Shown one piece after another: positions 11,640 to 24,229 of a stretch of DNA of 64,000 nt. The DNA comes from Gnetum montanum (taxonomy: Eukaryota; Streptophyta; Gnetopsida; Gnetales; Gnetaceae), in the NCBI GenBank assembly GCA_015680685.1, contig MNCI01015984.1, forward strand, positions 1,044,652-1,108,651, in the 5' to 3' direction. Positions within the stretch are counted from its first letter, which is position 1. Each line of letters opens with the position of its first letter. The position numbers and the translations under genes are program-made. Below the pieces are notes generated by a model. It saw only the letters and a list, made by a program, of their open reading frames with translations. It searched no databases and was not told the origin of the DNA.

Positions 11640-12190
11640 TAATGCTATATTAAATGGGTGGTCATAGCATAAAAAAGAAACACATGTAACTCATTTTCAA
11701 TGGCTCTTCATATGCACAACCTACAAATATGTTGTTCTCGAAGCTGAATCCATCTTTCACTTTTAATTCTAAGATGATAAAAACTTAAGCAAAGCTTTCT
11801 AATAGCATTCTGACACTTGATGGGAATAGCACCTAAGAGATAGTGAGCTTCTACATCTAGTTTATTACATCTAATGTGGTGTAAATAAAATTGCCTCTTA
11901 CCTTCCATATTAGTTGATATCTATGTTAAAACCTTCTTCTTGACTAGTTAGCAAATATGCTTAGGATTTTGCTACACATCCTCCCAAGAGATATTCCATT
12001 TTCTCAACCATTGCATCATCCCAAGAGATATTCCATTTTCTCAAGCATTGCATCTCATGAAAATACCAACTATGGTCTCATGCATCCTTGAGAACTACTT
12101 TAGAAAATTTGTCTTGCCTTGAGATATGCAAGCTATGAGTGTATGTAATAAATTGACACAAGGCTTCTCTTCTAAAGTGGGGATGTTATT
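11640..12190 (-). pseudogene. LINE C-terminal zinc-finger relic
   Basis: On minus, the frame from 11908 reads RKLCLSFYHLRIKSERWI, then HICRLC...AIENELH. This matches the C-terminal segment of plant LINE proteins, where a helix with an LRI-S-RW pattern precedes a Cys-X2-Cys...His finger ahead of the 3' tail. Stops and frame changes are present. Further upstream on minus there is a 37-bp tandem duplication (11983-12056, unit CCCAAGAGATATTCC...). Confidence 0.5.
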
Positions 12191-13610
12191 ACAATGATGG
12201 ACTTCTAAAATAAACTATATTATAAACAAATAAAATATGAAAAAAATGAACTTTATTTATGTAGCCCAATCCCATATTGGAAGGAAAATGCTAAGATGAT
12301 AATGATGATGATAATTGAAAAAAAAAAGATAAAGAATTATTAAAAAGGTGAAGCTTCAACATAATATTATAGATTTCATTTAACTGTTCTAGTGATATCT
12401 TTGTAAGTTTTCATCCTTATAATCGATCCTGTGAAAACTCCAAAAAGAATTAGGCCTTACCTCTTTTAGAAGCTCCCACTCAAGTCTTCACTTCCTACTA
12501 AGGTTTTTTTATTTAGAGATATAAATGCATTTGAGGTTATAGTTGAAGCATAAGCTATTGAATGATATCATCTTAAACTAACAAATAAAGAAACATCCTC
12601 AAGAGTTAACTTTGTACTAATTTTTGTAAACAAAAAAAAAGAAAATTAGTTAAAGACCAAAGGGACAAAAGAAACTCTATGTATGAAGCAAAAATCCTTT
12701 AAGTAAAACTTCCTTGAACCTTAGCTTAAAACAAGGTAAATATGAGCTACACCAAGTAGGGGGGGATAAGTAAAAAAAGTAGTGGATGAATGAGACTTCC
12801 ATGTTGTAAAAAGGACATATAGGATCATGAAAAAATTTATGAATCAAATACAATAAAAATATCCTTATTTGGAGTTTCTCCTATTTGTAGTGCTCTACTA
12901 CTCTTATACTCTAAAATTTTATTTTTAATATATATTTATTTTGGGGTCCAACATTAGAGGAAAACATGCCTTGTTGATGGATTGAAGGCTATTTTCCTTG
13001 AGAACATGAGCTAAATAAGTGTGGAGATCCTATTGAGTTCTACGTTATCTTAACAATCACTATAGAACTACATGGTCCTAATTCCTTTATGAACCTCATC
13101 AAATGGATATATAGGCTTGTTGGGGATGCTTTGCCTCTCTGGCTCAAGCCTTTGCCCTTCTCTTCAATGTAGGGCTTAGGCTAGTTGCATTAGAGTAGGA
13201 ATACATCTTAGCTCATTAAGAGATAGGTATCATCTATGTATGCTAGTGTGGCTATGTGCATCTTGTTAGTATGGTTGTGTATTTTCTTGCTTATGGTGCA
13301 CTTGATGTGCCTCTAACCATTAACTAATGGGCTGTGTGCTCCTATGATATGCTTGTAGGTACTAAGCTTTGAAGCATGGTCCATCTTGAGTTTGTTCCCT
13401 CTCATTACTATTTCTAGAATCTCAGGAGATGTTGAATGGTGTTCTTAAAGTGCAACACTATTACACTCCATACTAGAGTTGAAGGTTTGTGGTTTAACAT
13501 TTGTAGTGGTTCATTGCCTAAGTTCATGGATAACCATTACATATAAGAAGAAGAGAAAAAATAAATACCACTCTAACTAGGCTCCTATTGGCATTGGCCT
13601 TCATAACAAC
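12191..13610 (+). other. intergenic with possible retroposon 3' tail
   Basis: No gene is supported. Near 12261-12318, TAGCCCAATCCCATATTGG runs into a GATGAT-rich microsatellite, resembling the 3' ends of plant RTE-type LINEs and related SINEs. A similar tail is at 57357-57402. The remainder shows nothing recognisable. Confidence 0.35.
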
Positions 13611-14895
13611 ATGGATGAGCATGTGTTTGATGAAGCACATGATGTAACCTCTAGACATGAAAACCTAAATGATTATGATGAGGTACCTATTAGGGAGCAT
13701 GAAGATTACTCTTTTGACAAGGTATAGGATTTGTGGATGCAACTCCTTGAAATTGACAATGTAATCCTTAGTTACTTTCCACTGGCAGAGCTGGTTAAAA
13801 TGGACGATAACCTTGTGGAAAAGCTTAATGTCCTATATCTTTGGTAGTTAAGCACAAGCTCTACAAAATCCAAAATTTTATGCTTAAAATCAAGTGGAAT
13901 GAATGGGGAATGTCATTGATGACATCTAAATCTCTATTGGTGATTTCTTACAAAGGGTAGCAATCCTAGAGGCATAGGTGAAGAAGCTCTAGGTGAGGAA
14001 TGAGACACTACAGGACCAATTAACTATTCAAGAAAAGGTAGTTACATTTCGTTCAAGGTGATCAACCCATAAGTTCCAAGCCAAAGAGCCTAAGATGTAG
14101 AAAGATGATCATGATGATAAACTTCTAAATGTCTTTATCTTGAAGATGAAATGTGTCCTTGATATGAATAAATACTTAGAGGAAATGAAGCTTAGCATCA
14201 CCTTCCAATTCCTAGGAGGAGTTGCTTAGACCTAGTGGCTTGGCATTGTCTAAGAGATGAAGTGAGGGACTACTTAGAGATTAGTGGAGACATGGGATGA
14301 CTTCAAAACTACTTTAGTTAAAAATTTCCACCTAGGCACTTTCATTAATAAAGCATGGGTAGAGTTGAAAGAATTTTAGTAGATAGGAAAGTTGGAGGAT
14401 TATCTTCAAAAATATTAAGAAGTTGTCTTGAAAATTCCAGTGATGAATGATGAGGCTAAGTTTTGTTTCTTTTTTAATGGCTTAAAACCATAGGCCAAGC
14501 ATGAGATCAAAATCCTCAAGATCTTGGAATACAAAAAGGCACTTGAATTGATGGCCAAACTAGTGGTCAACTCAAAGCTCCAAAATCAAAATCAAAATGG
14601 AGTTGATGCATCTAAAAATGAAAAAAAAAATTCTAATGATGGATCAGGCTTATTTAGTGGAAAGAATTTTGGGGGTAACTTTTGGGGTCAGCATTCTACT
14701 ATTACCCTTAGTTCTTAGGGTTCTTTCTAGGGTAATGGGAAGTGATGGGATCCCAAAGATTCTGACAAGTTTGGGGACAAGCATCCATGCTTTAGAGGAT
14801 CCATGAATAATCCTCCTGGGCATCTTGGTATGCAATGTTTCATCTACTCTAGAAATTACATAGCTTGAGATTACCCCCAAAACCCTAATTAATGA
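13611..14895 (+). pseudogene. gag relic of Gypsy element J
   Basis: The reading begins MDEHVFDEAHDV and is heavily broken. The gag core is clear at 14290-14570: WDDFKTTLVKNFHLGTF, then KLEDYLQKY, FNGLKP and KKALELMAKLVV. After an Asn/Gly/Phe-rich linker comes a decayed zinc knuckle (QCFIYSRNYIA, Tyr replacing the second Cys). This gag differs from the other Gypsy elements here and resembles the chromovirus-type gag with a CCHC knuckle. Confidence 0.7.
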
Positions 14896-15124
14896 CTAGT
14901 TGGAAGATATCTAAATGATGATCATCAATTAAAAATTCTTGAATATCAACCATAACCTTGATTGCAAGTAACTAAGATGAATGAAAGTGGGTAAGAGATC
15001 AAGTCCCTTAGAGTGATTGAGTAGATTTCTTGGAGCTTGATAGCAATTTAGTAAAATATCCAAGGAGAACAACCTAAGTAAGAACCCAACTTATGTTTGG
15101 TATAGATGGTTTTGGTGTAGTTCT

Positions 15125-15450
15125 CATCAAAGACAATTAACACCTTGGTTCACAAATATGCCAGTCACAACTTTCTTTCACTAGAAATTACTCATACCCT
15201 CAATTTAGGAGTACAACTAGCTTCGACATCTTGCAAGTTAGCCAAGTTCCATTTAATCAAGTGCATTGGAGTTGTGAGAAATATGAATGTGAAAGTAGAC
15301 TAGTCGAATGAAAGTTTGACCTTCTTAGTCTTGAACATTGATTCTTTATAATTCATCCTTAGACAAGAATTCTTTAAGAAGGAAAAGGTGTTGGTTGTCC
15401 CATACCTAGATGTTCTATGCATAGTTGCTACTAGATGTTCTATGCATAGT
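15125..15450 (+). pseudogene. aspartic protease relic of Gypsy element J
   Basis: The frame reads HKYASHNFLSLEITHTLNLG, corresponding to the GATHNFIS segment after the protease active site, whose DTG itself is lost. It continues into KCIGVVRNMNVKVD and LRQEFFKKEKVLVVPYLD. Stops interrupt it. Confidence 0.6.
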
Positions 15451-15589
15451 ACTAGATGTTCACAAATATAAGATCAAGTTGTTACTAGGAACTATCCCTC
15501 CCAGGTAGTAATCTTGTTGAATGACTACTCCTAAGCTAGTAAAGTTAAGAAAGTAGTTAGCAAGTTTGGTGAAGAATGATTACATTTGA

Positions 15590-16320
15590 TCCTCCAAATC
15601 TTCTTATGGAGCCCTAGTTTTATTTGCTAAGAAAGAATATGACTTGTTAAGGGTGTGTTATAATTTCAAACTACTAAATAAGTACACCATCAAGAATAGG
15701 TATTCAGTACCATTAGTTTCAAATCTATTCAATCAATTAGGGGGAACTTGAGTATTCTCTCCACTCAACCTTTACTAAGGTTACTATTAGGTGTAGATTG
15801 CAAAGAGTGATAAAGAAAAGATAACTTGTGTCACTTATTACAACTCGTATGAGTGGATAGTCATGAATGAAGTGTTTCATCCATACATAGACAAGTTTTT
15901 CAAGGTATATCTTAATAACATATTAGTGTACTCTTACTTGATGGAAGAGCACATTCAACATTTGAACTTGGCATTCATCAAATTGTGGCAGTACAAACTA
16001 TATGTCAAGTTGAAGAAGTGAAGATTTGATAAACTAGAACTAAAATTCTAGGCCTCAACATTGGTGGAGGTAAGGTAAAACTAGATCCAAAGAGAGTAGA
16101 GGTCATTACCACATATCCTATATCAAAATATGTGCATTATTTGCACTAATTTTTGGGGTTACCAAGTTGTTATAAGAATTTTTTTTAGGGATTCTTTGGA
16201 GTGATGGTAACCTTAACAAAGTTGCAAGTGAAGGATGTTCCCTAAAACTGGAGTGATAGAGCTAAAATGATGTAGAATATGTGCCATCATTATCTCATAT
16301 TTTTTTAAATGTTAGTATTT
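15590..16320 (+). pseudogene. reverse transcriptase relic of Gypsy element J
   Basis: Blocks in different frames show SKSSYGALVLFAKKEY (15588-15640), LLRVCYNFKLLNKYTIKNRY, and a catalytic segment decayed to YLNNILVYSYLMEEHIQHL (15905-15965, where YLDDILV is expected). The segment KLYVKLKK follows. Both catalytic Asp residues of YLDD read as Asn (G to A changes). No RNase H or integrase is seen, and no LTRs of J were found. Confidence 0.65.
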
Positions 16321-16750
16321 CAATACAACATTCTATTACTATTTTAAGTTCAAGCTCAAATATTGAAGGTGAGGTAAATGCTAGTGATAAGTGGCTTAAG
16401 TGGTTAGCTTATTGTCTTGTTAAACAAGAGGTTATTAATTCACCTCACACTTAAGGCATCACTATATTCCTCTATAATTCCTCTAAATTATCATGTATTC
16501 TATATGTGCTTGAAGATATAAATTAACATGTCTTTTCTAACTTTGAACTTAAGTGTCAAATTCTTTCAATGACATTTTCACTTGTAAAAACAATCATACT
16601 TATAGCTTCCTCATTAGTGTAATAATAATATGTATAAAAAATCAATAGATGGGATCATTCAAAATTTCAAGTCATCATTAAATAAATTGATGTGTAGATA
16701 GCTAACCATAGTAAGTCATTAAAGGCATCAAGATGATGACAACAATGATT
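16321..16750 (+). other. intergenic, nothing recognised
   Basis: AT-rich sequence flanking the left end of element F. No coding structure. Confidence 0.4.
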
Positions 16751-16755
16751 CATTT

Positions 16756-17075
16756 CTAATGAACCATTGGTTGGCTACGTTCACACAGCTGTGTCAAGGT
16801 AGATGCTCAACATAGATGCCTCAACACATGCTGTCACATCTATTTGAATAATGATGAAGCATCAAAGTGTTGCATTGATGGTCCCCCATTGACAAAGCCC
16901 CATCTATGTGGTGTTGCCCTATTGACAAGGCCACATCGATGTAGCATTTACTATGTTTATGAGGCCCCATCAATGGGGCCCCATAATTAAGTATATAAAT
17001 ATGCATTCACCCAACATGTTTATGAAATTCTTTGGTTAATAGAGTAGCCAAACTCTTGCAGTTTTATTCCATAGT
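16756..17075 (+). repeat. 5' LTR of element F, first part
   Basis: This aligns with 38639-38996 of the 3' LTR, including the internal TGATGAAGCATCAAAGTG at 16852 and TATATAAATATG at 16993. It stops at ATAGT, the duplicated target of element C, and resumes at 32955. Confidence 0.85.
16872..16982 (+). promoter_or_regulatory. U3 word array, GTCGAC/GGCCCC type (F 5' LTR)
   Basis: Words such as ATTGACAAGGCC, CATCGATGTAGC and GAGGCCCCATCAATGGGGCCCC are arranged as imperfect palindromes just ahead of TATATAAATA. Confidence 0.6.
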
Positions 17076-17991
17076 TGATGAAGCATCAATAAGCTGTGTC
17101 GACAGGCCCCTGTTAATGCGGCCTCATTGATAGCTCCCATTGACGAGGTCCTATTTACATGGTGTTGCCCCATTGATGGGGCCGCATCGACATTATGTTT
17201 GTTATGTTGACAGGGTTCCATTGATGCAACCCTAGAGAAAAAACTATAAATACAAGCACCCAACCATGTTTATGGATATCAAATTCATAGTAGTAGCCAA
17301 ACTCTTGTAGTTTTTACATTTGAAAAATAGAATATTTCTCCCGAGTGCCCACAATAGGAGTCATTGAGTGTACAGATATTTATTCAAGCATTGTTGTACC
17401 TAAGTATGATAGTGTGTATGGTAATAAAGATGAGCTTCTTAATAGGCCTTGTAGCATTCTTGATAATTTAGATATTTATTTATGCATTTAATACTTTTAG
17501 TTAATTATTTAATGTTCTCCAGTAATTAAGCTAATTAGGAAAGATAAGATAGATTAAATACATAAGTACAACCACTTCAAGTGTAACATGTATTTGCTTG
17601 GTGCACCTAGTAGCATAACACTTGGTAATCCAACAGTGGATATGTGGGTTCAAAACATGTACAAAAAATGGAACCATATGCTTATGTTAGGAATAGTTAG
17701 GGATTAGTTAGTTACTTAAATTGAATTAGTCATTAAATTATTCTATCTCTCTTTTCAAGCACCAAAACCATAAAACATAAAATGATAAAAATTATATACC
17801 TTGATTACTCTTAACCATACCATTATGCTTCACAAGTGTATTCGGGAAGACAACGAATGACCTTAGAGCAAGGTTCACTTCCTAGAAGACTAGTGTACCA
17901 GAAACTATAAAGTCTATAGAATTCAACTAGATCATGCGTGAATGCTTTGTGATTCATATGGTTGGGCATAGGGTTACCTCATTGCTCATCA
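17076..17991 (+). repeat. 5' LTR of element C
   Basis: It runs from TGATGAAGCATCAATAAGC to ATTGCTCATCA. It contains ACTATAAATACAAGC at 17243-17257, an AATAAAG signal near 17422 and copies of the CTTGGTAATCCAACAG word. It pairs with 32032-32949. Confidence 0.9.
17095..17232 (+). promoter_or_regulatory. U3 word array, GTCGAC/GGCCCC type (C 5' LTR)
   Basis: Repeated words GTCGACAGGCCCC, ATTGACGAGG, CCATTGATGGGGCC and GCATCGAC lie just before the TATA box; they are decayed relative to the 3' LTR copy. Confidence 0.55.
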
Positions 17992-18011
17992 TTGGTGTCA
18001 TTGCTAGGAAC
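17992..18011 (+). other. primer-binding site of element C
   Basis: TTGGTGTCATTGCTAGGAAC follows the LTR end; this is the tRNA-Asp complement with several transitions. Confidence 0.65.
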
Positions 18012-18141
18012 TCTATTTGCTAAAATGTGCACTATCTAGGATTAGTGAATATTATTTATATCATTGGACAAACTCAAGGTCAACATCACTTTCACACGAC
18101 ATATAACTACTAATCATACTAATGATTTTATTTGTTGCAAA

Positions 18142-20560
18142 ATGTCTTCTTCTTCTCACAGGCATGAAGATGTCAAACTGCCAGTCCCATAGAAGTGCAA
18201 ATTGATATATACTCATCTAGATGAGTATGTACCAAACTTCACCTTCATCTTACATCAAGATGAATAGCTACAATGGCATGACATGGAGGGCAATATCATA
18301 TTGCCTCTTGATAGATCTATGCATTAGATGTTGTTTCAAACCCTTAAAAAATTAGGCATCTCAGATCTTCATGAGGAATACGTTATGGAAAATCATGACA
18401 CTTGAGGCTATCATCCACTGAAACACAATGCAAGCAAGATTAACAACAAGAAAAGCACCATGAGCTTGCAAAGGGAAAACATTTCACTAATCCCTTGTTC
18501 CTACTAAACCAAGATGACAATGTGGATCCTTCCCCTAAGGGTTCTCAATATGAAAATTCTCCATCCTCTATTATTGGTGATGAGGGTATGACCTTGAGCC
18601 TAAAATCCACTATTCATAAACCAAGTTTAGGAAAAAGTAATAGTCAAGGTAGGAACTTAGGTAAACATCACAATGGTAAGGGATCTAAGGATGGTGGTCA
18701 TAATGAATGAAGAGGTGGTGGTGGATACCACAGTCGTGGTGTTGGTTCATCTTCCTCTTCATTCTCTTCATCCAATTCTAAACATTCCTCTTCATCTACT
18801 GGTTCTCATAGAAGCCATCATCAAAATAATCATGATGAAGGTGATCAACAAGATAACAATGATCATCAAGGCCATTAAGAACGCAGAGGTGATAGAAACC
18901 ATCATCAACACAATCATGATGATGAACCTTTATTGGTGACTTAAAGCATGCTTAATATTGTAGAGACAGTAGAGATCCCAAGCAAGCATGTGAGAGATAG
19001 CCGAATCAAGAACTTAGACATGAACAATATCCCATGATTTGAGGGGGGATACAATTCTGATCTATAAAATCATCTACAAGCTTTTCACGATGCATGTGCC
19101 TTATAGAACATTAAAAATGACTAGTAGAAACTCAAGCCTTTCCCTAGAACACTCATTAAAGAAGCTAAATTTTGGTAGGGTCCTTGGAACCGGAATCCAT
19201 TCGCCGATGGAGTATCATGTTAGAGCTATTTAGTGACAAGTACCAGATGTACTCCAAAGTGTCTAATCTAAGAAGGTAAATCCAACACTGGAAATAGGGA
19301 ACACATAAACCCTTGGATGCCACCATGGGTAGATATTATTCACTCTTACATCAATGCCTTTGCCATGATTATTCTCAAAGGAAATAGCTCCGCCACATCA
19401 TAGATGGACTTAGAGCCAAAACAAAAAGAACTCTTGGGATTAATGCCCAAGGGAGACTTTCTAAATTAAGAGCTCATCAGATCCAAAGGCTTATAGAGTA
19501 GGTAGAAAAAGAAGAAGGTGAGCTATAAAAAAGAAAAAATGTAGAAGAATATAATAGAGATCCTTCCATTAAGAAACGGGAGGTCCGATTTTATAACAAG
19601 GAGGAGTCACCACATGATGAAGTGATGAACAAGAAAACTTTACCCATATAAAAATTTGTTTCTAATATTTTGGCAAAGGTTGATAAATTATGGGACTCTT
19701 TGGACGAAAAATTCCAAACTGCTATAAGATTTTTGAAGAATCCAAAATGCAAAATAGTGATCGTAAAAGCAGGAGATAGACAGAAGTTGAACATGCCTAC
19801 TAGAGAGGTAAGGGCAAAGCTACTACCATTGAAGAAGTTGTGGAGATAAACTTCAAAGATGATACTAGTTGTGACATCTATCAATACGAACATCCAAAGG
19901 GGTGTTGCCCTATGGTGTCACACTTACAAGAGTCTGGAGTGTATGCATTGAATCCTCGACTAGTACGTAGGCAAGTACCTAGACAATTACATGATCCTCA
20001 AGGAAATCCAAGGAAATTCCACCAACAACAAAAAGCTTATTACCCAAATGGAGCTCCACCACAACCATATGAACAATACCAATAGTGGCACCAACCACAA
20101 TTGTGAAGAATGCCACCACCAAGGCAGTAGTATCCTTATATGCAACCAGATCCATACAAGTACTATGTTTAACAACCTATCTTTCCAAGAAGTTCTGCAA
20201 GCCACACCTCATTTCAACATCACTATTATCCTCTAGAATACCATCAAACATATTCACCATGTACTTAAGGGGAGAACCTATATCCATACCACCCTCTGCA
20301 TCTGTCTACACACATCCCTCCACCCTCAGCCTAGTCACCTCCTGCTCCATCCATGTAGAGGAAAATTCCTCCATAGTCACAGCAACAAAATGTTATGAGG
20401 GGCTATATATTCACAACTGGATTTTTTGTTATGTGATTTCGATAATTAATCCAGGAAATGACCCTTTTTCTGATCCAATAGTTCTCCTAAACCCTCACAA
20501 CCTAATGCAGTTGGTTGCCTTGCATCTCTGACACCCTCATCCTCTACATCAAATACCTTC
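18142..20560 (+). pseudogene. gag polyprotein of element C (broken)
   Basis: It starts at ATG 18142 (MSSSSHRHED). The N-terminal domain reads YTHLDEYVPNFTFILHQDE (about 18210-18265), then EEYVMENHD. A Ser/His/Asn-rich segment (18700-18930) precedes the gag core LDMNNIP.FEGGYN (19015-19060) and HHIIDGL-like sequence near 19395. A short Cys/His motif CDIYQYEHPKGCCP is at 19869-19911, followed by a Gln/Pro/Tyr-rich tail. Many stops are TAG where related copies have CAG or TGG. Confidence 0.8.
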
Positions 20561-20602
20561 AAGTGCCCATCAAACCAAATGTCACCTTGGATTTGCACTG
20601 TA

Positions 20603-21024
20603 ATGTTAACTCATGTCATTTCTAATTAGATCAAGGCAAGCAATATTTCCACAAAAAGATCTGACCTAGGAAGTCCTCTCATTTACCTAAAGATCACTAG
20701 ACATGAGCCATGCAAGGCTCTTCTTGATTTTGGTTCTAGTGTTAATCTCATCTCCCATGACATGTACAAGGCCTAGAACCTATCACCTCTCATGAAGAGC
20801 AACATCCATTTAGAATTGGTAGACCAATCAATCATTGTTCCTTTAGGATTAGTGGAGGACATTGTGACCACAATTAGTGGGTGGTCCTATCCTATTGATT
20901 TTCTGGCAATCATGATCAAAAACTACAAAGGAGACTTCCCCATCATTATGGAAAGGACTTGGTTAAGCATGGTCGATGCATGTGGGTATAAGGAACCTCT
21001 CCTTGGAAATCTCCAAGGAAAATG
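20603..21024 (+). pseudogene. retroviral-type aspartic protease of element C (broken)
   Basis: The conserved segment EPCKALLDFGSSVNLIS (20710-20757) holds the active-site Asp in the form DFGS rather than the usual DTGA or DSGA. It is followed by ELVDQSIIVPLGLVEDI and a flap-distal GDFPIIMERTWL segment. Element H has the same DFGS form, so this is a family trait rather than decay. Confidence 0.75.
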
Positions 21025-21589
21025 AATTTGGAAGGTTGAAGAAGAAGCATATTCCATGCATCATATATAGCAATAACAAGTGAAATTACATGCAAAAGAT
21101 TTGATCTATCAAAGTACATACATTAAAGCATGCAAAAAATGTGCACAAGAAACAAATATTCAAAGGTGTCTATACATAGTAGCCATAAAACAAGAGGGCA
21201 CCCAGTGGCTAATAGCTGACTCAGATAGCAACACATTATGCATAGAACCAACTAAGAGCCTATCATGTGCTTATGTTGAAAGAATGGATAAAATTGAGCA
21301 AGTTCATCACCAACTCTCTAATGATGAAGATGATGATACCTGTTGGAAAGAGTTGGAAATCCTTGATAACTTCAAGCAAGAGCCCCTAGAGCTGAAAAAT
21401 TTACCAACCAGTATGGAGCATGTATTCTTAAACAATGGTAAGCTAGTCATAATCAATGTCAAACTTGCTCCTGAACAAAAAGAAAAGTTGTTAAAGGTGA
21501 TTAACAAATGGCCAACAGCCTTTACTTGGTTGTATCCCAAGCTTATAGGAATCAATCCAAGGATATGCTAGCATCGTATTTACATTGAC

Positions 21590-22340
21590 CTAATCATGAA
21601 GCCAAGAAGACAGCCATAGAGGTAACTGAACCCCAAATTCAAGCAAATCATCAAAGATGAAATAGAGAAACTCCTCAAGGTGGGGTTTATCTATCCTATC
21701 ATAGATAGTGAGTTGATTAGTCCACTTGTAATTATGCCAAAGAAATATGGTAAGTGGCGAGTCTACACCAACTTCAAGCTATTGAATATGGAAACATTTA
21801 AAGATGATTTTCCATTGCCATTTATGGATCAAGTATTGGACATCATATCTGGGCATTGTTATTATAGCTTCTTGTATGGTTATAGTGGTTATAACTAGAT
21901 CCAAATTACATCAGAAGATCAGGCCAATATAATATTCATGAGTCCCTAGGGGACTTTTGCATATTGTAAGATGCCATTCGGTCTATGCAATGACCTTGCA
22001 ATATTTCAATGCCTGGTCCTTAGTATTTTCCAATAGTAGATTAGTAGCAAGGTAGAAGTCTTCATGGATGACTTCTCTACCTATGGGGCTACATTTGAGC
22101 AAGCCCTAGATCACCTTAAGAAAATTCTAAAAAGATGTGTTAAAACCAACATTAGGCTCAATTGGCAAAAAAATCCATCTAATGGTCCAAAAGGGCATAG
22201 TATTAGGGCATTGGATTTTACAAGAAGGGATTGAGGTAGACCCAGAGAAGATAAGGGTCATCCAAGAAATAACATATCAATTGGAGATAGTTAAAGATGT
22301 CTGATCATTCCTAGAGAATTTCTCTAAGATCGCAAAGCTA
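21590..22340 (+). pseudogene. reverse transcriptase of element C (broken)
   Basis: Motifs in order: LKVGFIYPIIDSE and SPLVIMPKK (21677-21745), KWRVYTNFKLLN (21752-21787), DDFPLPFMDQVLDIISGH (21804-21858), FCKMPFGLCN-like sequence near 21965, and the catalytic box VFMDDFSTY (22057-22083). A connection segment with GHWILQEGIEVDPEKI (22207-22250) follows. Amber and ochre stops interrupt every block. There is no insertion of the Athila type between the SPL...PKK and KWR motifs. Confidence 0.8.
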
Positions 22341-22469
22341 TTGGTTGAGCTTATGAAGAAAGATGTTCTATTCATCTAGACCAAGGAGAGTAAACATGCA
22401 TTCCAACAATTAAAGGAAAACTCTTAGAAACTCCAATTCAATAAGCACTAGACTAGATCAAACCATTTC

Positions 22470-22830
22470 ACATAATGATGGATGCATCTAATTATGCTTT
22501 GGGAGGTATCCTTACGCAGTTGGATGATAAAAAATGTCCATATTACATCCACTACTCAAGCTAAAGCATTATAGGTGCATAGCTGAATTACACCACCATG
22601 GAGAAAGAACTAATGATAGTGGTGTATGCTCTCAACAAGTTTAGGCACTATGTGCTTGGTTATAAAGTATTTGTGCATATGGAGGATAGTGCCATCTTCT
22701 TTCTAATGAACAAGCCAATAGTGAGCCCTCATATCATACAATGGCTTGTGATCTTGTAGGAATTTGATCTCATGATGGTAGATCAGAAAGGGTCCAAGAA
22801 TGTGATCGTTGACTACCTCTCTTGATTCAG
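22470..22830 (+). pseudogene. RNase H of element C (broken)
   Basis: The frame reads MMDASNYALGGILTQLDDKK (22480-22530) with the first catalytic Asp, then NYTTMEKELMIVVYALNKFRHYVLGYKVFVH with the Glu, then EDSAIFFLMNKP (third Asp; its His-Thr-Asp-His context is altered) and NVIVDYLS. Confidence 0.75.
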
Positions 22831-23029
22831 ATGGGATAACAAAGAGGAGAAGAGTCCACTCTCTGATTAGTTTCCAGATGAACTCCTTTTTATAAGAGTA
22901 ATAAATGGCTAAGTTCCCACAAAAAAAACATGGTATAATAGCATCCTTACTTACCTTCTCACTCAAGAGATGCCATAAGATCTTGACTTTCAAAAAAAGT
23001 AATAATTTCTTCATCGAGCCAAATAGTTC

Positions 23030-23925
23030 ATGGAAATCAATGGACACCTCTACAAGGTATGCATCAATGGCCTAATTTGTTGGTGTGTACCTGATGGAGA
23101 TCAACTACGCATTCTCCAAGATGCTCATGAAGTGCCTTGCAAAGGCCACTATGTAGGGAGATGCACAACCATAAAAATCATGATGGCAGGATACTATTGG
23201 CCTACAATATTCAGGGATGCCCACCAGTTTGTTTGATATTGTGAATGCTATCAATGAGATGGTGGGATGAACACACAAATGGAGGATCCTCAATAGTGGA
23301 TTCAACCACTAGAGCCCTTTGACATATGGAGCATAGACTTCATGGATCCCATCACACCCATATCCAACGAAAAGGCGTCTATCATCGTAGCAGTCGACTA
23401 CTACACCAAATGGTTCAAAACAACAACCATCATCGATTGTACATCATCCACCGCTGCTAAATTTGTATAAAAACATATTGTAAATAGGTTTAGAGTGCCA
23501 TGTGCATTGATTTTGGATAATGGAACTCATTACAAATGCTACTTTTAGAAAGTTAATGTAACACTTGGGGGTTTAACATAAATTAACAACACCCTATCAT
23601 CCCTAAGCCAATGGTCAAGCAGAGGCAATTAACCAAGAGATCACAAAGATCCTAACAAGGGCCATAAGCAAATATAGGAGAGATTGATGCACAAAACTCA
23701 ACAATGTCTTATGGACTTACTACTTAATATGGAAACTTCCTATCAACTACTCTCCCTATGAGCTAGTGTACAAAAAACTTCTAATGCTCTTGATTCAATC
23801 CAAGCTTCGTATACTCTCATCAGCCTGTGACATGAATCTTTCCTAAGGCTAGCACAAAGAGAAAGGTTGATCAACCTAAATGTGCTAAATGAAAATTGAC
23901 TAGTAGTCCTATCTTTGAATAAAAT
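23030..23925 (+). pseudogene. integrase of element C (broken)
   Basis: The zinc-binding domain reads LQDAHEVPCKGHYVGR (23112-23160), then GYYWPTIFRDAHQFV; the first Cys of the final Cys pair has mutated (YCECYQ). The catalytic core keeps VDYYTKWF (23392-23415) and ILDNGTHY (23512-23535), then NGQAEAINQEITKIL with the catalytic Glu near 23621. The C-terminal part (23880-24130) contains HKAFNK and LYWNPTYVP-like segments. Confidence 0.75.
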
Positions 23926-24229
23926 GCACAAGGCATTCAACAAGTAATGACATCACCAAAGAATACAAAAAGTAAAATCTCAACCAAGAGATAAGGTTCT
24001 TTATTGGAACCCCACATATGTACCTTAGAAAAAAAATTCCAAACATTATGAAAAGGACTTATATAATTGCTAAAACCTTTTCTTCTAGGGCCATGTCCAT
24101 ATACAAACCTAAAAGCCCAAATAAAAAGTAGTTGGTCAACATCCAAAAAATGAAGCTTTTTCTAGAACCAAGACAAGCCAATGCAACAACTACCTCAATA
24201 GATGGACAACCATGTTCAATTTGTTAGGT

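Noticed and set aside
13611-16320. Element J as part of the main Gypsy family
   Set aside because: Its gag core and CCHC-type knuckle differ, and the RT has the YLDD-type box where the main family has FMDD.
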